Below, in pieces: positions 1-4,773 of a stretch of 5,170 bases of DNA. The stretch covers positions 1 through 5,170 of the forward strand of contig JACRIP010000206.1 of NCBI GenBank assembly GCA_016220045.1. The letters are read 5' to 3'. The number at the start of each line of letters is the position of its first letter. Position 1 is the stretch's first letter. The notes under the pieces were generated by a model. The model was not told where the DNA came from, ran no database searches, and worked only from the letters and a program-made list of their open reading frames with translations. Source of the stretch: Planctomycetota bacterium (GTDB lineage Bacteria; Planctomycetota; MHYJ01; WSZJ01; JACPWG01). A program made the translations under genes and the position numbers.

Positions 1-15
1 CAGCCCGGGTTCGTC

Positions 16-33
16 GCCGGCCTTCAGGCCGGC
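16..33. repeat. REP-like hairpin with TTCA loop
   Basis: A perfect 7-bp inverted repeat, GCCGGCC, surrounds the 4-base loop TTCA. Its loop is the reverse complement of the TGAA loop in the two hairpins at 98-141, so it lies in the opposite orientation to them. This head-to-head arrangement is typical of clustered REP-type intergenic palindromes. No T-tract follows on either strand, so it does not look like a terminator. Confidence 0.6.
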
Positions 34-97
34 TGCCCACGGCGTACTCCGGGCCGGAGACGGATCGAGCGGCCCTCTCCGGCGCGCGCGTCTAGGG

Positions 98-119
98 TTG
101 CCGGGCTGAAGCCCGGCAA
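98..119. repeat. REP-like hairpin with TGAA loop, copy 1
   Basis: A perfect 9-bp stem (TTGCCGGGC paired with GCCCGGCAA) closes a TGAA loop. The inner 16 bases, CCGGGCTGAAGCCCGG at 101-116, recur exactly at 126-141, giving a 25-base period. It lies downstream of the minus-strand gene that ends at 235. It could affect the 3' end of that transcript, but there is no T-run to support intrinsic termination. Confidence 0.65.
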
Positions 120-125
120 ACAAAC

Positions 126-141
126 CCGGGCTGAAGCCCGG
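126..141. repeat. REP-like hairpin with TGAA loop, copy 2
   Basis: This is an exact second copy of CCGGGCTGAAGCCCGG with a 6-bp stem and TGAA loop, 25 bases from the first copy. The flanks differ from those of copy 1, so the conserved unit is the palindrome itself. The rest of the 1-234 gene-free stretch holds a short palindrome at 47-59 (CTCCGG/CCGGAG around one G) and a run of seven G at 220-226. I see no gene there. Confidence 0.65.
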
Positions 142-234
142 TACTACAAGCCTCCAAGCCCTTGCCCATGGGAGCGAGTGTACGGTCTCCAGCAGCCGGA
201 CTTGTGGGTAAAGATCAGCGGGGGGGTGCCTGCG

Positions 235-2172
235 CTACTCCTCTTCGTTCCCGGCGCCGCCGCCGCTTGCGGGCGCGGGGTGGGCGGCGCGACCGCCTTT
301 GCGTGCGGAAGCCGGCGCACTCGACGCCGGGAGGAGCATTCCCAGCCGGCGGACGGCGCGGCGGAAGGCCGGCTCGGATGCCGCGGGTATCGCAATGTGG
401 CGCACGCCTGCCGGCCGGCACAGGTCGCGCGTCGCGGCGGCGTTGGTCAGTTGCGCAGCGAGTGCCTCGTCGGCGCACTCCACCAGCCGCGCCATGCCGG
501 CATCGCGCAGGCGTAGGGCGCGACTCTCGACGTCCGCCAGGAACTGCTCGACCGTTTGCGGCAGGTCGGCGCGACCGCGCGCGGTCAGGAATTCGCGCAG
601 CTCGGCCGGCCGCCGCCCGGCCTGCATCCGCTCCAGCAGGCGCTCCGCATCGAGCCGCCATACGTGGTCCGAAGCGCGCACGCACCACCCGTCGAGGGCC
701 ATCCGGTCGGCCGTTGTCAGCCCACCATGATCGACGGCCACGATGTCGTGATTGGGCAGCACCTGGAGGACCGGTCGGGCCGCGAGCGGCGCCGGCGCAT
801 AGGTCGCGCGCTGCCCCAGGCACCAGGCGCCGAAGGCGTTGATGCGGAAGGCCAACAGCCCGTCGTAGCGGCTCAGCCAGGTGAAGTCGTCGGTGCCCCA
901 GATGCCCGAGAAATCGTCGCGCGCCTCGGCCGGGGGCACCAGGGCCACGTCGATCAGCCCGGCGGTCGCGGCGTACTCGAGCAGCAGGCAGAGCACGTAC
1001 CTGCCCTGGAGGACCTCCCAGGTCCCGTGGCCGTCAAAGCCCATGCTGCCGTACTGTTGTTCCCCGATGTAGAGCTTCCACGCGTCGTGCGCGAGGTCGA
1101 AGCTGCGCCCGGCGGCCTGCATGAAGCGGAAGAATTCGTCCACCGGCAGCCAGCGTTCGGGCGGACAGGCGGCGAGCGCCTCGACGACGACCGTGCGCCG
1201 GCCGTCGGAGCGGGTGAGGGCGCAACCTTTCCCGCGTCCGCGGCCCTGGCCCTTGATCCGGTCGATGCGGGAGAATTCGTCGATCAAGCCGGCCTTCACC
1301 CAGCGCGTCCAGGCGGCGCGCAGCGTGTCGGCGGGGGGCGCGGCGAGCGCCTCCGCTCCGGCGCGGGTCAGTTCGAGGCGCGAACCGCGGAGCTGGGCGA
1401 AGCGCGCCGCCTGCGCCAGCAAGGGCCAGGCGAACGCCTGAATCGGGCCGGGCGGGTCTGCGAGATCGGGCGCCCAGGCCGCCGGGGCGCCGTCGTAGAA
1501 ATCGCCGCCCTCGAGCGCCGCGCCGATGGCGCGCATCGCCGCCTCGGACGGCCGCTGGGTGGTCGCGCTGACGGCGACCTTGCCCTGATCGATCAATTGG
1601 AGCACGACGTGCAGGTTGTGCGGCGCGGCGGTCGCGGTCTCGCGCAGGACCACCGGCAGGGTTTCGCGGCGGACGTCGGCAGTACGTGCGCCGGGTTTCC
1701 AGGTGTAGCGTTCGCGCTCGACCGTGGCGGGCGGGGCGTCGAGCGGGCGCGCTTCCGCCCCCGGCGGGGCCGGGAGGAGCGCGCGCAGGGGGGCGGCGAG
1801 ATCCTTCGGCAGCCGGCCTCCTTCGTAAAAAAAGAGTGCGAGCAGGGTGTGCTCGCGTCCGCGGCGGGCGTCCTCGGTGTACCAGCGGGGTCCGTCGCCG
1901 AAAAGCGCGCGAAAGCGGGCCGGGTCGTGCCGGCCGGCGCCGAAATGGGCGGCCTGGGCGAGGGCGAGGCGGCCGCTGGGCTCGAGGCGCTCAAGCAGCG
2001 CGGGAAGGCGCTCCGCGCCGAATTCGTGGAACAGGCGCGTGTGGAGCTCGGATTTGGTGCCGCGATGATCGAGCCCGAGCAGGCGCAGTCCGTCGCGCAG
2101 GCGGTCGACGGTGAGGCTGAAGAGGGCGGCGGCGATGGTGTCGAGTTCCGGGGCGGCGTCGGGGATGCGCAT
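235..2172 (-). CDS. SAP-like / XPB-Ssl2 N-terminal-like (helicase-associated) protein, no motor domain
   Basis: The product is 645 residues, probably cytoplasmic and DNA-associated. Residues about 18-50 (LFSLTVDRLRDGLRLLGLDH, then RGTKSELHTRL) fit a SAP-type DNA-binding helix-extended-helix. Residues about 185-225 (NLHVVLQLIDQGKVAVSATT, then GGDFYDG) resemble a segment found in bacterial helicase-associated proteins. Residues about 467-560 (PVLQVLPNHDIVAV, an aligned helical middle, LPQTVEQFLADV) resemble the XPB/Ssl2 N-terminal domain. I see no Walker A, DEAH or other helicase motifs, so it is not itself a helicase; a partner role is inference. The tail from about 615 is low-complexity Ala/Gly/Pro ending in GNEEE. 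I chose the ATG at 2172 because AAGGAG sits 8 bases upstream and homology-like sequence begins right after it. The frame stays open upstream to 2409, but that extension is Arg/Pro-rich and unlike the rest. The gene points away from the restriction relic on its right. The CDS call is firm; the domain names come from memory. Confidence 0.85.
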   Translation of the reverse strand: MRIPDAAPELDTIAAALFSLTVDRLRDGLRLLGLDHRGTKSELHTRLFHEFGAERLPALLERLEPSGRLALAQAAHFGAGRHDPARFRALFGDGPRWYTEDARRGREHTLLALFFYEGGRLPKDLAAPLRALLPAPPGAEARPLDAPPATVERERYTWKPGARTADVRRETLPVVLRETATAAPHNLHVVLQLIDQGKVAVSATTQRPSEAAMRAIGAALEGGDFYDGAPAAWAPDLADPPGPIQAFAWPLLAQAARFAQLRGSRLELTRAGAEALAAPPADTLRAAWTRWVKAGLIDEFSRIDRIKGQGRGRGKGCALTRSDGRRTVVVEALAACPPERWLPVDEFFRFMQAAGRSFDLAHDAWKLYIGEQQYGSMGFDGHGTWEVLQGRYVLCLLLEYAATAGLIDVALVPPAEARDDFSGIWGTDDFTWLSRYDGLLAFRINAFGAWCLGQRATYAPAPLAARPVLQVLPNHDIVAVDHGGLTTADRMALDGWCVRASDHVWRLDAERLLERMQAGRRPAELREFLTARGRADLPQTVEQFLADVESRALRLRDAGMARLVECADEALAAQLTNAAATRDLCRPAGVRHIAIPAASEPAFRRAVRRLGMLLPASSAPASARKGGRAAHPAPASGGGAGNEEE

Positions 2173-2180
2173 GCGGCGAT

Positions 2181-2186
2181 CTCCTT
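2181..2186 (-). promoter_or_regulatory. Shine-Dalgarno that fixes the start at 2172
   Basis: The minus strand reads AAGGAG, followed by 8 bases, then the ATG of the 645-residue gene. This near-perfect ribosome binding site decides between this start and the in-frame upstream ATG at 2409. Confidence 0.85.
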
Positions 2187-2224
2187 CATGCGGTGGTGGC
2201 GAGCGCCCGGGTGTGGGCCGGAGG

Positions 2225-2230
2225 ATTGTA
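2225..2230 (-). promoter_or_regulatory. possible -10 box (TACAAT)
   Basis: The minus strand reads TACAAT, one base from the sigma-70 consensus -10. It would start transcription near 2218 and give a leader of about 46 bases before the ATG at 2172. No good -35 lies at 16-18 bases upstream (the bases there are TGGCCT-like), so this is only a candidate. Confidence 0.3.
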
Positions 2231-2277
2231 GTCGGCAGGCCGGCCGCAGGCCAGCGGAAATCTCGGCTGGGGGACGC

Positions 2278-2299
2278 TCGTACGCGGCTCGGCGTACGA
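2278..2299. promoter_or_regulatory. operator-like inverted repeat TCGTACGC-N6-GCGTACGA
   Basis: Two perfectly complementary 8-base arms (2278-2285 and 2292-2299) are separated by 6 bases, which places their centres 14 bases apart. Each arm contains the palindrome CGTACG. It lies between the start of the minus-strand 645-residue gene and the plus-strand hsdS remnant, about 50 bases upstream of the possible -10. That is where an activator or a shared divergent operator would sit. No regulator gene is visible, so the operator reading is inference. Confidence 0.4.
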
Positions 2300-2353
2300 C
2301 GTATACTGCGAGTCCTCCCCGGGCAGTGGGCGATACCCGGCAGCCCGGGAATC

Positions 2354-2372
2354 GTGCGGACGCTCTCCGCAC
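2354..2372. repeat. GTGCGGA palindrome, copy 1
   Basis: A 7-bp inverted repeat, GTGCGGA / TCCGCAC, has a 5-base spacer. A related palindrome with the same GTGCGGA left arm follows 60 bases later. An additional longer inverted repeat, CCCGGGC / GCCCGGG, lies just upstream (2318-2324 and 2343-2349). Confidence 0.5.
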
Positions 2373-2414
2373 CATGGCGTCGCCTGCCGCCGGTGTTCCC
2401 GTCGCGCACGAAAG

Positions 2415-2431
2415 TGCGGACAGCGTCCGCA
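2415..2431. repeat. GTGCGGA palindrome, copy 2
   Basis: Perfect 7-bp arms, TGCGGAC and GTCCGCA, surround AGC. It repeats the core of the palindrome at 2354-2372 and ends about 25 bases before the recognisable hsdS sequence. It may mark or lie close to the left edge of the surviving restriction cassette. Confidence 0.5.
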
Positions 2432-2455
2432 TTGTTCGCGCCGGGGCCGGAGAAG

Positions 2456-2554
2456 CCCCTCGCCGCCCTGCGCGACTCGCTCCTGCCGAAGCTCGTCTCC
2501 GGGGAGCTGCGCGTCCAGGGCGTTTCCCGCTTTGTCGCGGAGCCTGCGTCATGA
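2456..2554 (+). pseudogene. hsdS: hsdS remnant: C-terminal tail of a type I restriction specificity subunit
   Basis: The last 32 codons before the TGA at 2552 include LAALRDSLLPKLVSGELRV, the characteristic C-terminal conserved helix of type I specificity (S) subunits, which joins the target-recognition domains to the methyltransferase. Upstream in the same frame (2111-2455) the translation is Arg/Pro-rich and shows no target-recognition domain, so the other roughly 350-400 residues usual for HsdS are absent. The stop overlaps the next gene's ATG (ATGA at 2551-2554), a coupling preserved from the original operon. It cannot act in DNA recognition. The left boundary given is where similarity becomes convincing; the real break may be slightly earlier. 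The identification rests on my memory of the family motif, which is distinctive. Confidence 0.8.
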
Positions 2555-3003
2555 GCCCCGACCAGATTGCCACGTGGGCGGCCTCAGGTGAATCTGAGAC
2601 GCTCGAATTCAAGCGCACGACCGGGGAGCGCCGCGAGGCCACGCGGACGCGGTGCGCCATGCTCAACCACCGGGGCGGAAGGGTCAGGATGGCCGAGTTG
2701 ACGCGGCAGGCGGGCTTGCCGCAACTGGAGAGCGAGGATGCGGGTGGGTGCGTGACCGTGAGATTCCGCCCCAGTCGCTACCTGCCGCTCCAACGCGTAC
2801 GCCGGGAGATCACCGCGCGGCAGCAGGCGATTCTGGCGCTGCTCGATGAGGCTCCCCGTGGTCTCGCGTTGCGTGAGATCCACGCGCGTGTGGGAGCGAC
2901 CCGCGACGAGCGGCAAGTGCGCGAAGAATTGGCCATCCTGCGGCTCCTGGGATTGGCCATTCCCTCCGGCCACGGCCGCGGGGCACGCTGGAAACGCTTG
3001 TGA
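2551..3003 (+). pseudogene. Schlafen/AlbA_2-type ATP-binding protein with large in-frame internal deletion
   Basis: The frame is open for 150 residues from an ATG that overlaps the hsdS stop. Residues 1-45 match the start of an AlbA_2 (Schlafen-type) domain: SGESETLEFKRTTGERREAT, then CAMLNHRGG. From residue 46 the sequence jumps to the far C-terminal part: RMAELTRQAGLP, GGCVTVRFRPSRY, then a winged-helix-like segment at about 85-150 ending GHGRGARW. Full-length relatives, as I recall them, have the remaining AlbA_2 core and a GHKL-type ATPase-like region between these pieces, roughly 250-300 residues. The junction lies near 2680-2690 and keeps frame. No ATP-binding or AlbA_2 catalytic function can remain. 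The gene is normally found between hsdS and hsdR, as here. It could still be translated as a small winged-helix protein, so 'pseudogene' refers to loss of the parent function. Confidence 0.75.
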
Positions 3004-3019
3004 ATTCAGCAGTTGGCTG

Positions 3020-3064
3020 ATTCCCGGCCGATTCCGGCCGATTTTGGCCAATTCCTGGCCTATT
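3020..3064. repeat. four tandem ~10-bp units, ATTyyGGCCr
   Basis: The units begin at 3020 (ATTCCCGGCCG, 11 bases), 3031 (ATTCCGGCCG), 3041 (ATTTTGGCCA) and 3051 (ATTCCTGGCC), and a further ATTC follows. The period matches one DNA helical turn, and each unit centres on GGCC. It fills the short gap between the end of the AlbA_2 remnant and the hsdR remnant. It may be a protein-binding array or slippage-generated sequence. Confidence 0.55.
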
Positions 3065-3098
3065 CTCCGCCAAGACCTCCAGCGGACGCAACCAGGCA

Positions 3099-3236
3099 GA
3101 CCAGAACGAGCTCGCCAGGAGTGGATTCACCGAGTCCGTCGTCGAACCAGCCGCCCTGGCCTGGCTCGAAGCCCTCGGCTACGCCGTCCTCCCCGGCCCG
3201 GCCCTCGCCGCGGGCGAGATCAAGACGCGGGCGTGA
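3099..3236 (+). pseudogene. hsdR: hsdR remnant: N-terminal fragment of a type I restriction endonuclease subunit
   Basis: The frame reads DQNELARSG, then FTESVVEPAALAWLEALGY, then AVLPGP, and stops with TGA at 3234-3236. FTESVVE-AALAWLE-LGY is the typical beginning of many type I restriction (R) subunits, which run to about 1,000 residues; only about 40 survive. The expected acidic nuclease motif and helicase domains are absent. Similarity fades after AAGE at about 3218. The frame opens only after a TGA at 3018 and contains no ATG, GTG or TTG before the conserved part, so the start codon is also lost. The position, just downstream of the AlbA_2 remnant in the same orientation, matches the usual cassette order. 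The fragment is non-functional. Confidence 0.78.
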
Positions 3237-3446
3237 TCGCGGGGACAGCGACGCCGGGGCGCCGACTGGGGGCCGCTCTGGGGTAGCCCGGCTGGACCGG
3301 GTAGCGACCGCCCGGACAGCCGCTGCACTGGTGTGAGGTCGGAGGAACATGCCATCGGGCGCTGCTGCGCACGGGGGCGAAAGAAGGCCGCACCGCACGG
3401 CTCCGCATGAGTGCGCGCCATGGTCGGCTGATCGCCCTGCCGGTGC
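3237..3446. other. unassigned stretch between convergent hsdR remnant and hypothetical gene
   Basis: No reading frame here has credible protein character, and no further HsdR sequence appears in any plus-strand frame. The plus strand has some local folding potential, for example CCCGG-CTGGA-CCGGG near 3288-3302. I could not match it to a known RNA. No clear intrinsic terminator separates the two converging features. Confidence 0.4.
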
Positions 3447-3953
3447 TCACGCCAATTCTTCATCCTCTTCCTCGGCTCCAGCGCGGGTCGACTCGACCGG
3501 GGGCTTGCGAATGCCCAGCGTCGCCTCGCCGGCGAGGACCAAGACGGCAACGAGGTGCCGCCACCCGCGGCTGCCCCCGATCAGCCGACGGGCACGCTGC
3601 CGCTGGACGATTTCCTCCGCCCGCGTCGCCCGCGGCGGACCGATCCCTCCGGTCGCCGCGGCGGGCGGCGGCGGCTCGAGCTGAAAGCGATCGCACAGCA
3701 CCTCCGCCATGCGTTTGCCTCCGCGATACCGCTGACAGACGCAGCGGATCCCGAACACCGCGAGATCGAGAAAGCGCGCCAGGTGCGCTTCCCGCAGCGC
3801 CCGGATTTCCTCCGCGGAAAAGCCGCCCTGGCTCAGAAGATCGCTGAGTCGCACCCCGATCCCACGCACCTCCCGCAGGAAGCGGTTGACGCCCGCCAGT
3901 CGCACGAGACTCGGATCGATGGGAGGCGAAGGAGCCGGGGCGGAGTCGGACAT
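3447..3953 (-). CDS. hypothetical protein, 168 residues
   Basis: I do not recognise this protein. Residues about 15-95 look like a compact, largely helical domain: VRLAGVNRFLREVRGIGVRL, LLSQGGFSAEEIRALREAHL, then RFLDLAVFGIRCVCQRYRGG. It contains a CVC pair at 71-73 and a third Cys at 87. Next comes a Pro/Ala/Gly linker (about 93-110), a basic stretch (RAEEIVQRQRARRLIGGSRG), a short hydrophobic segment at 132-147 that is marginal for a membrane span, and a strongly acidic tail, EEEDEELA. The ATG at 3953 is preceded by AAAGGG with a 9-base gap, a weak but usable ribosome binding site. The N-terminus lacks a signal peptide, so it is probably cytoplasmic. It stands alone: the remnants on its left run towards it and a long gene-free region lies upstream. 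Amino-acid make-up and segmental structure favour this frame over the Arg-rich overlapping ones. Confidence 0.65.
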   Translation of the reverse strand: MSDSAPAPSPPIDPSLVRLAGVNRFLREVRGIGVRLSDLLSQGGFSAEEIRALREAHLARFLDLAVFGIRCVCQRYRGGKRMAEVLCDRFQLEPPPPAAATGGIGPPRATRAEEIVQRQRARRLIGGSRGWRHLVAVLVLAGEATLGIRKPPVESTRAGAEEEDEELA

Positions 3954-4222
3954 GACGGGTCGCCCTTTTTTTGAGACCGTCGAGCGCTTCCATGCGGGCG
4001 AGGACGCCAGGTTGAGGGGGAGCGGAGGAAGGTCGTGCTCTCGGTCGGGAAGAGGACGCGCTGGGCTCCTCTATCCATCACCGCCCGGAGCAAAACAAAA
4101 CCACACGTGGCGGTGAGCCCGATCGATCGGCTCGCGTACTTGGCTTTCTCCACGCTCGCCGTAGCAAGCCGACGCGTACGTGTATCGGCCGCCCTGTCGG
4201 CTGCGGCGAGTAGTGGCCCTTC

Positions 4223-4246
4223 GGTGCAGGCGAGGACGCCTGCACC
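4223..4246. repeat. REP-like hairpin with AGGA loop
   Basis: A perfect 10-bp stem (GGTGCAGGCG paired with CGCCTGCACC) closes the 4-base loop AGGA. The same loop and inner stem recur in short form at 3997-4008. There is no T-tract on either side, which argues against a terminator and for a dispersed intergenic palindrome. Confidence 0.65.
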
Positions 4247-4252
4247 CCAATT

Positions 4253-4335
4253 GCCGGAGACCTCTCGATCGATCCTGGAAATGCTCGGAGCCTTTGTGGC
4301 GCAGGCCTTCCGGCCTGCGCCGCGAGGTCTCCGGC
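4253..4335. repeat. nested inverted repeat: 12-bp outer arms around a hairpin
   Basis: GCCGGAGACCTC at 4253-4264 is exactly complementary to GAGGTCTCCGGC at 4324-4335, with 59 bases between the arms. Those 59 bases contain the perfect hairpin at 4298-4321. Together they can form a two-tier stem. No coding capacity is evident inside, so it may be a compound REP element or a small non-autonomous mobile element. No target-site duplication is obvious. Confidence 0.55.
4298..4321. repeat. REP-like hairpin with TTCC loop
   Basis: A perfect 10-bp stem (GGCGCAGGCC paired with GGCCTGCGCC) closes the loop TTCC. The centre GGCCTTCCGGCC differs by one base from GGCCTTCAGGCC in the hairpin at 16-33, which suggests related palindrome families at both ends of the window. 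It sits inside the 12-bp outer repeat at 4253-4335. Confidence 0.65.
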
Positions 4336-4467
4336 GCAGGAGTCCCGGCCGGCGGCCCCGATCCCCGGAACGAGGCGTGCTCACCTGAATCGGGCTCTTG
4401 CGACAGCCTCTGAAGGCGGATCTACAAACGAGCCGGATGGCCGATCTGCGGTCCATGGCACCGCGGA

Positions 4468-4579
4468 CGATCCGTCTGCATGGGGCGGCGAGAGGCGTTG
4501 TCGTGCCAGGCACCTGACCCTGGGCTGCGCCAACTCGAAGAATCGTTGCTTCATGCGTGAACTCTGCCCAGACGGATCG
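4468..4579. repeat. 11-bp inverted repeat flanking a GTGCCAGGCAC palindrome
   Basis: CGATCCGTCTG at 4468-4478 is exactly complementary to CAGACGGATCG at 4569-4579. Between them, at 4503-4513, lies GTGCCAGGCAC, followed by CTGACCC. I associate GTGCCAGGCACC-type palindromes with the repeats near IS200-like REP-associated transposases, but no such gene is present here. The element could be a non-autonomous remnant; that is inference. Confidence 0.4.
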
Positions 4580-4643
4580 CTGGGCATGCGGGCGGTCCTA
4601 GGCACGCGAATCGACCTGCGAGTTGTCTACGGCCGGGATTCTA

Positions 4644-4665
4644 GCCGCGCGAAACAACGCGCGGC
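4644..4665. repeat. 8-bp GC hairpin with AAACAA loop
   Basis: GCCGCGCG and CGCGCGGC pair perfectly around AAACAA. The flanks are not T-rich on either strand, so termination is doubtful. It lies 46 bases beyond the terminator at 4711-4738 in the direction of minus-strand transcription and could be a secondary 3'-end structure. Confidence 0.5.
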
Positions 4666-4700
4666 AAGCGAAAGCGCCGCCTGAGAGATCTGGTGTGCGT

Positions 4701-4738
4701 ACAAAATCAACCGGGGCCGCCCTTGCGAGCGGCCCCGG
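4701..4738 (-). terminator. Rho-independent terminator of the minus-strand gene at the right edge
   Basis: A perfect 10-bp stem (CCGGGGCCGC at 4711-4720 with GCGGCCCCGG at 4729-4738) has an 8-base loop. On the minus strand it is followed by TTGATTTTGT, a T-rich run. It lies 35 bases past the TAG at 4774-4776. Stem strength, T-tract and position all agree. Confidence 0.85.
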
Positions 4739-4773
4739 TCGGCGGTTTCGTTCGGTCGATGGCTGGGCGCGGG

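Larger units (their letters stand above)
3954..4773. other. long gene-free region rich in hairpins
   Basis: No frame on either strand has credible protein character over these 820 bases. The region holds the structured elements listed separately: two 10-bp tetraloop hairpins, 12-bp and 11-bp long inverted repeats, an 8-bp hairpin and a terminator. It also has a short GGCG-AGGA-CGCC hairpin at 3997-4008 that repeats the core of the one at 4223-4246, and a bulged GATCGATC palindrome at 4115-4133. The promoter of the minus-strand gene starting at 3953 should lie here, but I see no convincing -10/-35 pair. Confidence 0.55.

Noticed and set aside
2173..2409. N-terminal extension of the minus-strand gene to the ATG at 2409
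   Set aside because: The 79 extra residues are Arg/Pro/Thr-rich and overlap the palindrome-rich intergenic region. The ATG at 2172 has AAGGAG 8 bases upstream.
556..2550. Long plus-strand open frame antisense to the 645-residue gene, continuous with the AlbA_2 remnant frame
   Set aside because: Its translation over this stretch is low-complexity Gly/Arg/Ala with no domain sense. It mirrors the minus-strand gene, which has a strong ribosome binding site and recognisable domains. Only the part from 2551 on is meaningful.
2584..3051. Minus-strand frames opposite the AlbA_2 remnant
   Set aside because: The plus-strand frame carries clear AlbA_2 and winged-helix family motifs, so these are antisense shadows.
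3237..3446. Group II intron, tRNA or other known structured RNA
   Set aside because: Some fragments (GGCGAAAG, short GC stems) are reminiscent of intron domains, but I found no domain V, no cloverleaf and no paired boundaries.
3833..4513. Minus-strand 226-codon frame upstream of and overlapping the start of the hypothetical gene
   Set aside because: It has Arg/Ser/Pro-rich composition and runs through perfect hairpins and inverted repeats. No ribosome binding site or domain is evident.
4381..4605. Minus-strand 74-codon frame containing MKQRFFELAQP
   Set aside because: The translation is short, passes through the GTGCCAGGCAC repeat element, becomes Arg/Pro-rich and has no convincing ribosome binding site.
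4711..4738. Terminator acting on plus-strand transcription
   Set aside because: The plus-strand bases after the stem (TCGGCGG) are not T-rich and no plus-strand gene ends nearby. The T-tract lies on the minus-strand side.
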